The notes below the pieces were generated by a model. That model did not search any database. It was given only the letters and a program-made list of their open reading frames with translations, and had not been told where the DNA came from. A DNA stretch of 28,121 bases, taken from a virus. Position numbers and translations under genes: made by a program. The first letter of the stretch is position 1. The number at the start of each line of letters is the position of its first letter. Location: IMG/VR virus record IMGVR_UViG_3300037507_002203, positions 1 to 28,121 of that record, one strand, 5' to 3'. Shown piece by piece: positions 22,936-28,121 of the stretch.

Positions 22936-24102
22936 CTACTCATCATCCATGCTTACGGCCTCGAATTCGCTTGCCGCATTTGGCTGAGCTTCGGGCCGTG
23001 GATCTCCGAGCGGTGCCAGCACAAGCCCGCTCGACTGCTGAACTATCAGCGGCCGAAGCACACCGAAGTCCTTCTTCCCGACGAGCTTCTCGATCTGCGG
23101 CGGGCTCTTCAGCTTCCGCTCGAAAATCTGCTCGTCGTTGAAGTCCATCACCAGCCGCAGGTTGTCTGCGACCGATTCCTCATCGCTCCACTTGCGCGTG
23201 GCGCGCTTCTCCACCCATTTGTAGCCGGTCGGCATGCGGCCGACCTTCGCCTGGGCGTTCGCGTATTCGCGCAGCTTCTTGCACCACGTTTCGACAGTCG
23301 AAACCTTGCCGAGCAGCGCGCCGAGCTCTTCGTTGGACAGGCCGGCATAGCTGGCGTCCTCGAACTCTTCCGCAGCGAGCGCCAGTGCCTGCTCTTTCAG
23401 CGCCGGGCAGACATTCGCGTCGGCGGCCGGGCAGAACTGGCAGTGATCCCCCGGCACCAGCGGCGCTTCCGGATCAAGCGTAGCAAACGCCGCGTCGGCA
23501 AGCTCGCCGGCAAAACTCTCCAGTCGTTCCGGCGTGGTTTCCCACGTGCGGATCCCGCCGCGCGGGTGCGAGGCCCGCGGCTGGACGATCGTGAGGCTGA
23601 CCTTATTGAATTTGTGCTGATTGCTCAGCCTCTTTAGGACCCCTAGTGCATAGGACATCGGCTGCGGATTCTCGTACGCTTCGACAGCAACACCACGACC
23701 GTGCTTGTAGTCTATGATGGCGACATGGTCGTCTTTGTAGGCGTAGCAATCCGCCATTCCAGACATCCCGTCGACTACGTGCGATAGGTCAACCCGTTCT
23801 TCGAGAACCACCGTCCACCCGCGCTCGATGAACCACCGCACGTAGTCGACGTAGGACTGCACGGCCACAGCCATTTCGTCGGTCACTTCGAACTCGCCGA
23901 TCTTCTCGCCGAGATACTTGGCCGCGTCGAAGCCTGTCCGCAGGCACTTCTCCGCAAGCTCGTGGGCTGCGGTCCCTTCGGCGCTGAAGACGCTGTCACG
24001 GCGGGGAATGCCTTCCGACAGCCGAATGCTGCCAGGGCACGCCATGAAGCGCTTCGCGCCGGATGGGCTCAGCTTGCTGTGGAAACGGTCGGCGTGGTTC
24101 AC
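22936..24102 (-). CDS. DUF2800 PD-(D/E)XK exonuclease-like protein
   Basis: The start is GTG 24102, overlapping the upstream stop (GTGA); the longer frame is shadow. The 388-residue product contains LSPSGAKRFMACPGSIRLSEG (Cys22), GMADCYAYKDDHVAIIDYKHG with the D-x(n)-D-x-K nuclease core, and a late cysteine cluster CQFCPAADANVCP. With Cys22 this forms four cysteines as in Cas4/AddB-type iron-sulphur nucleases. It is a DUF2800 member, thought to process DNA ends for recombination-dependent replication, paired with the neighbouring DUF2815 SSB. Confidence 0.85.
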   Translation of the reverse strand: MNHADRFHSKLSPSGAKRFMACPGSIRLSEGIPRRDSVFSAEGTAAHELAEKCLRTGFDAAKYLGEKIGEFEVTDEMAVAVQSYVDYVRWFIERGWTVVLEERVDLSHVVDGMSGMADCYAYKDDHVAIIDYKHGRGVAVEAYENPQPMSYALGVLKRLSNQHKFNKVSLTIVQPRASHPRGGIRTWETTPERLESFAGELADAAFATLDPEAPLVPGDHCQFCPAADANVCPALKEQALALAAEEFEDASYAGLSNEELGALLGKVSTVETWCKKLREYANAQAKVGRMPTGYKWVEKRATRKWSDEESVADNLRLVMDFNDEQIFERKLKSPPQIEKLVGKKDFGVLRPLIVQQSSGLVLAPLGDPRPEAQPNAASEFEAVSMDDE

Positions 24103-24599
24103 TTCGACAGTTCCCGCTCGAGCTTGAACTTCAGCGCCTTGAGCCCGTCGACGGTCAGCTCGCCGATCTTCTCGGCGCCAGCCTCGCGGATCATCTTCGT
24201 GATCGAGCCGGCGTCGAGTATCTTCTTGCTGACCAGCTCCGCAGACATGACGCGGCACTCGTTCTGCAGCGCCTTCAGGTCTTCGACCGGCTCGGCAACT
24301 GGCTCGGCGACTGGCTCAGCGGCAGGTGCAGAGGAAGCGGGCGCCTCGGTTGGCGGCACGGGTGACGAAGCCTCCGCAGGCTCGACAGGCGATTCCTCGG
24401 TCTTGCCACTCTCCGATTTCCGCGGGCGGCCACGCCGGCCCTTTGGCTCGCTCTCGCTCGGCTGCTGCGGTGCCGGCTGCGACGTATCTTCCGCGTCGAT
24501 CCCTTTCCACTCGATGATTGTGTTCTGCCCAGCGAGTTTCACCAGATCGGCCAGAACCTGCTCCGCCGTCTCGCCCGTTATCCTGATTTCGATTGCCAT
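24099..24599 (-). CDS. Hypothetical protein with AT-hook-like linker
   Basis: A 166-residue protein. The N-terminal 35 residues (MAIEIRITGETAEQVLADLVKLAG) form a small domain. A long disordered Pro/Ala/Ser/Glu linker follows, with an AT-hook-like GRRGRPRK (about 54-61) and tandem EPVA repeats. The C-terminal helical domain (LQNECRVMSAELVSKKILDAGS, then RELSK) is typical of small phage replication accessory proteins. The AT-hook suggests minor-groove DNA binding. It overlaps the DUF2800 gene, so a partnership is likely. No exact family is known to me. Confidence 0.65.
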   Translation of the reverse strand: MAIEIRITGETAEQVLADLVKLAGQNTIIEWKGIDAEDTSQPAPQQPSESEPKGRRGRPRKSESGKTEESPVEPAEASSPVPPTEAPASSAPAAEPVAEPVAEPVEDLKALQNECRVMSAELVSKKILDAGSITKMIREAGAEKIGELTVDGLKALKFKLERELSK

Positions 24600-24602
24600 A
24601 GG

Positions 24603-24821
24603 TCATTTGCCTCTCTTGATGAATTTCAATCTTCGAAACCCCTGCGGGGTGGTCCAGTACCAGACCTGCTGGTGGCTGATCTTGTACCCCCGCCCTTGGA
24701 GCGCGTAGGCAATACCGCGGACGGTCATTCCTTTCGCTTTGAGTTCCAGTGCCTCGTCGAACCAGGGCGGGGGAATCAGTTTCGATGTCACGACGCTACT
24801 CACTGGAATTTCGACTGTCAA
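24603..24821 (-). CDS. Small HTH (homeodomain-like) protein
   Basis: A basic protein of up to 72 residues with a recombinase-type HTH: WFDEALELKAKGMTVRGIAYALQGRGYKISHQQVWYWTT, ending in FRRLKFIKRGK. The frame begins with TTG, which is also the start of a TTGACA hexamer. In-frame GTG codons at 24803 and 24791 are alternative starts, and none has a good ribosome site. It may be a DNA-binding regulator of the operon. The upstream gap carries the 9-bp repeats at 24821-24847. Confidence 0.6.
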   Translation of the reverse strand: MTVEIPVSSVVTSKLIPPPWFDEALELKAKGMTVRGIAYALQGRGYKISHQQVWYWTTPQGFRRLKFIKRGK

Positions 24822-24847
24822 CTACATTTGCTACTATTACTACACAT
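24821..24847. repeat. Three 9-bp CTAC repeats (operator candidate)
   Basis: ACTACATTT, GCTACTATT and ACTACACAT follow each other without gaps, so the sites are nearly one helical turn apart. They lie in one of the few spaces of the early operon, directly before the HTH gene. The minus-strand TTGACA at 24816-24821 abuts the array, so a bound repressor could block an internal promoter. The core agrees with the repressor dyad at 11973-11988. Confidence 0.45.
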
Positions 24848-24856
24848 TTAGTACGG

Positions 24857-25054
24857 CTATACGCTGCCGCTCAGACCGCAATAGCCACGGCCGGAATGCT
24901 TGGTGGACTGCAGCCACCGCCAGGCCATGCAGTTGCTGCCGATGCAGGTAGCGACGTGCGGCTGCTCACCGGAGCTGTCGCGGTTGCCGCCGAGATCCGC
25001 GTCGCGGGCATGTGGGCACCATTTGGTGCGGGCTTCGTTTTCAGTCACGATCAT
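24857..25054 (-). CDS. Small cysteine-rich phage protein
   Basis: ATG 25054 is chosen because GGAG lies 9 bases upstream; the frame extends further only as shadow. The 65-residue product begins MIVTENEARTKWCPHAR and has CIGSNCMAWRW and GYCGLSG, giving four cysteines and histidines able to bind zinc. This short pattern (KWCP...C-x-G-S-x-C-M-A-W-R-W...GYCGL) recurs in phage replication operons. Its function is unknown. Confidence 0.75.
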   Translation of the reverse strand: MIVTENEARTKWCPHARDADLGGNRDSSGEQPHVATCIGSNCMAWRWLQSTKHSGRGYCGLSGSV

Positions 25055-25072
25055 GTCTTGTGTCTCCGTTCT

Positions 25073-25100
25073 TACACTACGGGGAATTTGTCGTAGTGTA
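25073..25100. promoter_or_regulatory. Perfect 9-bp inverted repeat (operator candidate)
   Basis: TACACTACG (25073-25081) and CGTAGTGTA (25092-25100) are exact inverted repeats around a 10-base AT-richer spacer. Centre-to-centre spacing is about 19 bases, suitable for a dimeric HTH protein on one DNA face. It precedes the small cysteine-rich gene on the minus strand and lies in a gap between genes. The CTAC/GTAG content links it to the other sites. Confidence 0.5.
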
Positions 25101-25109
25101 GCCATTCAG

Positions 25110-25445
25110 TCATGGCTTGTCCTTTAGTGCGAGGATATGGGATTCAACGCGGTCAACGTCGCCTGCCAGCATCGCGCCCGGAGCGACCCGCCGGAATGCC
25201 GCAGCCGCCTCATCAATAGCCTTGGCGCGGGCTTCGTCCCGTTCGCGGATCAGGCGCTCAATCAAATCAGCCGCTTCGGTATTACAAGGAAAAAGCCACT
25301 TCGACCGCAGTTCATCTAGCTTGAGCTTGAGATCTGAAACAATGTTCAGGTGCTTTTGAAGCGGGATTTGTTTGTCAGTCATTCTGGTTTCCTCTTGCGC
25401 CGCAAGGTAGTCGTTTGGAAACATGCTCTTGCCGTAGCTGCGCAT
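25110..25445 (-). CDS. Hypothetical coiled-coil protein with duplicated start
   Basis: Two start sites are plausible: ATG 25445 (111 residues) and ATG 25382 (90 residues, MTDKQIPLQKH). Each has the same ribosome site, AGGAAACCAGA, because a 14-base string (CATTCTGGTTTCCT on the plus strand) is repeated exactly 63 bases apart. The product is helical: IVSDLKLKLDELRSKW, then LIERLIRERDEARAKAIDEAAAAFRRV. No family is recognised. The shorter form holds the whole recognisable part, and the 21-residue leader may be a duplication by-product. Confidence 0.6.
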   Translation of the reverse strand: MRSYGKSMFPNDYLAAQEETRMTDKQIPLQKHLNIVSDLKLKLDELRSKWLFPCNTEAADLIERLIRERDEARAKAIDEAAAAFRRVAPGAMLAGDVDRVESHILALKDKP

Positions 25446-25457
25446 TCTGGTTTCCTT

Positions 25458-26813
25458 TCAGTTGAAAATCGCCAGCAGGTCCGCGGTCTTCTGCGTATTC
25501 GTCCGCTGGATCTGCTCATCTATGCTCTTCGCCAGCGTGGCAAACCACGCGATGTTCTCGCGCTTCTTCGCGAAATTCACGATCCGTCGTACCGCTTGCT
25601 CGTTCGTACCCGGTACCCAATCTGACTCCACAAGCACCACGTCGTCGGCGACGCTCAGGTCAATGCCTTCGCCGGCCGAAATCAGGTTGCCGACGAACAC
25701 CCGACGGCTCGGATCCGTCTGGAACAGATGTTCTGCCTCGGCACGCGCCTTGCCGCTCACCCCACCGCTCACACGCAGCGGCTTGTACTTGGCCAGCCCG
25801 TCGCACAGCGCATCCAAAACTTCGGTGTGGTGGCCGAACAAGACCAGCTTCTTCCGGTCCTCGAGATATTCCTTCGCCCACGCAACCACGCCCGGCGCTT
25901 TCGCCATCCCCGTCAGACGCCGCAGCCGCATGCCGATCTTCTCGTCGATCTCTTTCAACGCCTGGCGACGCACTTCGGCGCTTACATCTTCCCGCTGCAC
26001 CAGTCGCATCAAGTCCGCGCACACGTCGCTCTTCTCGAGTTCGCGCAGATCGTCCAGGTTCGACTGAGCATCGACGAAAAGCTGCTGAACTTCGATCCCC
26101 GCGGCGTCGGGGTACACGTCGGCAAATCGGCGCCGCAGAAAGTACGGCTTCAGTCGATCGCGCAGCTCGGCCTTGTTCTTTGCGCCGACGATCTGGATCC
26201 CGCCAAACGGGCTGAACTTCGTCTTGCAGTACCGATCAACGAACGCGCTCGCCGGCATCGGCGTCCCGTTCTCGCGCATGATCGCCTGCGGGAAAAGCGC
26301 CCTTAGCGTGGGCCAGAGTTCTCCGGGGTGATTTGGGGCTGGCGTCCCACTGAGGGGATAGACGTGCGCCGCTTTGGAGGCGAGCCCGTCACGACGGTCA
26401 GTTGCCTCACCGAAAACACCGATGGTCCGGTTGGTGGATTTGTTCTTGAGCTTATGCGCTTCGTCGAGGACCAGCACATCAAATTGCCTCTTCATCAACT
26501 TTTCGTACAGGGCGCCGGTTGCCAGGTCATACGTGCTTATGACCACGTCGGCAGTCGGCTGTTCGGATCCGGCCATCATCACCTGACTACCACGACCGAC
26601 ATAACTGAATCTTCGCCAAGCGTATTGGTGTCCCAACCGAGCCGCACCCGTCGTGAGCCAAAGGACAGATTGTACCCCCAGCAGGTCACATGCTCGGATA
26701 GCGGTAGGTGTCTTGCCAACTCGCATTTCATGGGCGAGATAACGAGCGTCACGCGCCGCAAGCCATCTTGCGTCTTCGTCCTGGAGCGGAAGGACAGGAT
26801 CGAGGTCATTCAC
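25458..26813 (-). CDS. SNF2-family DEAD/DEAH helicase
   Basis: The start is GTG 26813, overlapping the upstream stop (GTGA). The 451-residue product has motif I HEMRVGKT (Lys34), motif Ia/Ib strands, motif II LVLDEAHKLKN (DEAH), motif III PLSGTPAPN, and C-terminal motifs IV-VI including VLFGHHTEVLDAL, SAGEGIDLSVADDVVLVESDWVPG and the arginine pair in EQAVRRIVNF. This short SNF2-like ATPase is typical of phage replication modules with family A polymerase and DUF2800/DUF2815 proteins. It probably translocates on duplex DNA to help replication or recombination. Confidence 0.88.
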   Translation of the reverse strand: MNDLDPVLPLQDEDARWLAARDARYLAHEMRVGKTPTAIRACDLLGVQSVLWLTTGAARLGHQYAWRRFSYVGRGSQVMMAGSEQPTADVVISTYDLATGALYEKLMKRQFDVLVLDEAHKLKNKSTNRTIGVFGEATDRRDGLASKAAHVYPLSGTPAPNHPGELWPTLRALFPQAIMRENGTPMPASAFVDRYCKTKFSPFGGIQIVGAKNKAELRDRLKPYFLRRRFADVYPDAAGIEVQQLFVDAQSNLDDLRELEKSDVCADLMRLVQREDVSAEVRRQALKEIDEKIGMRLRRLTGMAKAPGVVAWAKEYLEDRKKLVLFGHHTEVLDALCDGLAKYKPLRVSGGVSGKARAEAEHLFQTDPSRRVFVGNLISAGEGIDLSVADDVVLVESDWVPGTNEQAVRRIVNFAKKRENIAWFATLAKSIDEQIQRTNTQKTADLLAIFN

Positions 26814-27169
26814 CTGTCTTTCCTCAAGGTCGGCAGGTGCCCCCGCATGATGTAGCCTTCGCCGCGGTCGTTGTGGATTTCCACCGCCACGCCGTTCGCC
26901 TGCAGCTTGCGACGAGCGCTCGACACCAGTGTCTTCACCAGCGCCGGCTTCGCGTTGTCGTTGAGCCGCACGGCTTTCAGCAGCGTCTCCATGTCGGCTT
27001 TGCCGGTCATGGCCAGCGCGGTCAGCAGCCGGGCTTCGCCGGCCGTGAGCTTCCATGCGGGCGGGAAGTCCGGCACGCCGCGCAGCAGCGCGTAGTTGTG
27101 CTGCTCGAGCAGTTGCAGGCGTTCGCGCAGCCTTGCGATTTCTTGCTCTTTTTCCGACACACTAGACAT
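26810..27169 (-). CDS. Coiled-coil plus winged-helix protein 2
   Basis: ATG 27169 is preferred: AAGGA lies 8 bases upstream, while the longer frame starts with TTG. The 119-residue product has an N-terminal coiled coil (SEKEQEIARLRERLQLLEQ) and an OmpR-effector-like domain: KLTAGEARLLTALAMTGKADMETLLKAV, then LVSSARRKLQANGVAVEI and GEGYIM, the wing. It shares its plan with the product of 21541-21927. Being early in the operon it could be a regulator. Confidence 0.7.
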   Translation of the reverse strand: MSSVSEKEQEIARLRERLQLLEQHNYALLRGVPDFPPAWKLTAGEARLLTALAMTGKADMETLLKAVRLNDNAKPALVKTLVSSARRKLQANGVAVEIHNDRGEGYIMRGHLPTLRKDR

Positions 27170-27413
27170 GAGTATCATCCTTATCGTACCCCGCAAGCTG
27201 CTCCAGCGTGCCTAGCGCCACCCGCTCACTGATCTCCGCCGCACGACGCGGGTCGCCTTCCGCAAGGCTAAGCATGCAAGCAACCAACATCAACTGAACG
27301 ACGCTGCAAACGTCCGGCATATCACCGCCTGCGTCTTCCACCGCGTCGGCTATGCTCTCAAACCCCTTCTGCGCTATTGCGCGCAGTACCTTGTCCGTCG
27401 GAACATTGCTCAC
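27162..27413 (-). CDS. Hypothetical small helical protein
   Basis: An 83-residue protein with a GTG start overlapping the resolvase stop (GTGA). It is mostly helical (VLRAIAQKGFESIADAVEDAG, then CSVVQLMLVACMLSLAEGDPR) with a mildly hydrophobic middle but no clear membrane anchor. No family is recognised. It is translationally coupled in the early operon, between the resolvase and a winged-helix gene. Confidence 0.6.
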   Translation of the reverse strand: MSNVPTDKVLRAIAQKGFESIADAVEDAGGDMPDVCSVVQLMLVACMLSLAEGDPRRAAEISERVALGTLEQLAGYDKDDTHV

Positions 27414-27859
27414 ATTTCGCTCCTTGCGTATTCAAGCAGCGCCACGGCGTCTGCTTCGTTGTCGTCCTGGGCGAGCACGCCGTACCGTTTTTCGACGGCC
27501 ATCAAAACTTCCATCTTGGAAGCGTTGCCATGCCCGGTCGCGAACTTCTTGATTGTCCCGACCGGCACCCCAGTCACCGGCACATTCCGGACGTTGCACC
27601 ATTTGTGCAGATCGGCCATGAACGCACCGTAGATGTGCGCGGCGTCGGTTCCCTTGTGGGCTCGGACCTCTTCGTACACGACCCGGTCAGGCACACCGTC
27701 CTTCGCGATGCTGTCAAGCAGCCCCACGAACTTCTCGAACCGCGCGGCCCAGTTTTCATGCTTCTTCGCCGCAAGGTTCTGCGACCCGCTGTAGCGAGTA
27801 GACCCGTCGGACACGGCAAAGCCGACTTTGGTGCCGAGATCGAACGCTGCTATTTTCAT
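27410..27859 (-). CDS. RuvC-like Holliday junction resolvase
   Basis: A 149-residue RNase H-fold protein. Catalytic acids are visible: IAAFDLGT (Asp7), VVYEEV (Glu63/64) and QDDNEADAVALLEYA (acids near 132-137). HKGTDAAHIYGAF and TIKKFATGHGNASK are also typical of phage RuvC-like enzymes. It should cut branched DNA made in replication and recombination before packaging. It is the first gene of the leftward early operon, directly after the control region. Confidence 0.85.
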   Translation of the reverse strand: MKIAAFDLGTKVGFAVSDGSTRYSGSQNLAAKKHENWAARFEKFVGLLDSIAKDGVPDRVVYEEVRAHKGTDAAHIYGAFMADLHKWCNVRNVPVTGVPVGTIKKFATGHGNASKMEVLMAVEKRYGVLAQDDNEADAVALLEYARSEM

Positions 27860-28033
27860 CTGGCGGATTTCCTCTCTAGGAATTTAGTCATAGGAACCTA
27901 TTCCTACGTCCCACACACCGTCAACTCGGTAATTCAGAATTTACAGTGACACATGCTTGACACACCCCGTTGACCAGCGTCAATAGTAATAAAAGCAAAT
28001 TGCGCAAAAAATTTACCGAGAGAGGATTCCGCA
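27860..28033. promoter_or_regulatory. Divergent early control region
   Basis: A 174-base, AT-richer gap between leftward and rightward early genes. Leftward, TTGACG is followed about 18 bases later by TAGGTT. That -10 region lies in TAGGAA-TAGG-TTCCTA, a perfect inverted repeat, with a third TAGGAA copy nearer the gene. Rightward, TTGACA (27959-27964) is followed by AATAGT at long spacing. TTGAC-CAGC-GTCAA (27974-27987) is another inverted repeat, and TTGAC or GTCAA recurs several times. These are likely operators and early promoters. The exact -10 boxes are uncertain. Confidence 0.55.
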
Positions 28034-28121
28034 GTGCTTGACACAGTTCGCCCGCGTGCGCTGAGCATGCTGGACCATGCCTTGTCCGCCGCAGCCAAGG
28101 GCTTCCCCGTGTTCCCGGTCG
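28034..28121 (+). CDS. Primase-polymerase (bifunctional), 3' partial
   Basis: The gene begins with GTG, 7 bases after AGAGAGGA, and runs open to the window edge. The 29 visible codons include ALSMLDHALSAAAKGFPVFPV. This matches the start of the bifunctional DNA primase/polymerase domain (A-L-x-A-A-x-x-G-[FWL]-x-V-F-P-V) of phage and plasmid primase-helicases. It would start the rightward early transcript and supply the primase missing from the leftward operon. Only the N-terminus is visible, so the call is moderate. Confidence 0.65.
   Translation, partial: MLDTVRPRALSMLDHALSAAAKGFPVFPV

Noticed and set aside
24103-24258. N-terminal extension of the DUF2800 frame
   Set aside because: It overlaps the upstream gene out of frame; the GTG at 24102 gives the usual GTGA junction and the family N-terminus.
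24793-24821. Strong sigma-70 promoter in front of the small HTH gene
   Set aside because: TTGACA is perfect but the hexamer 17 bases on (TAGCGT) is poor, and the site overlaps the gene's own possible start, so it is only mentioned, not called.
26814-27056. N-terminal extension of the SNF2 helicase frame
   Set aside because: Arg/Ala-rich shadow of the winged-helix gene; GTG 26813 gives a coupled start close to motif I.
1-28121. CRISPR arrays, insertion sequences and rRNA
   Set aside because: No regularly spaced repeat array, transposase motif or rRNA-like sequence was seen on either strand.

Overview
The window looks like part of a temperate phage or prophage genome, probably podovirus-like, from an alphaproteobacterial host. 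Pointers to the host are a GapR-type (DUF2312) protein, a DUF1194 secreted protein, an integrase ending in the R-x-Y-G-H-H form common in that class, and GC-rich codon use. The phage assignment rests on a virion block, a complete lysis cassette, an integrase beside a tRNA-derived attachment site, and a phage replication module. No terminase, portal or capsid gene is inside the window, so they presumably lie beyond its left edge.

Layout. (1) 1-8542, plus strand: tail or adaptor protein (cut at the left edge), a GNAT-like protein, and five genes that look like internal virion or ejection proteins, the last encoding 1006 residues. (2) 8580-10715, plus: lysis cassette with an alpha/beta-hydrolase-like protein, an amidase endolysin, a small holin-like protein and nested inner and outer spanins, followed by two envelope-associated small proteins. 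(3) 10722-11942, plus: a helix-turn-helix/metallophosphoesterase fusion. (4) 12029-14160: lysogeny block with XRE repressor, MerR-like excisionase candidate, tyrosine integrase, an unknown gene, an attP carrying the 3' half of a tRNA-Glu gene, and a bidirectional terminator. (5) 27859 down to 14209, minus: one long, tightly overlapping early operon containing a RuvC-like resolvase, SNF2 helicase, DUF2800 nuclease, DUF2815 (gp2.5-like) SSB, GapR homologue, two coiled-coil/winged-helix proteins, HD phosphohydrolase, DUF1194 protein, C5-cytosine methyltransferase, NrdR-type zinc ribbon, family A DNA polymerase, dNMP kinase and a virion-like protein. (6) 27860-28033 is a divergent control region, and 28034 starts a rightward primase-polymerase gene cut by the window edge.

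The most striking feature is in the DNA polymerase gene. A 283-residue intein (16368-17216) interrupts it between the nucleotide-binding and HDE motifs. The intein has good splicing blocks A, B, F and G but no in-frame endonuclease domain. Instead a complete 211-residue HNH homing endonuclease is encoded inside the intein in the +1 frame, with its own Shine-Dalgarno sequence and GTG start. The same bases therefore encode the intein's C-terminal splicing blocks and the C-terminal DNA-binding part of the endonuclease. A second nested frame lies in the methyltransferase gene but is less certain. CTAC/GTAG-type repeats in the few gaps of the early operon, at the repressor gene and around attP suggest a shared operator.
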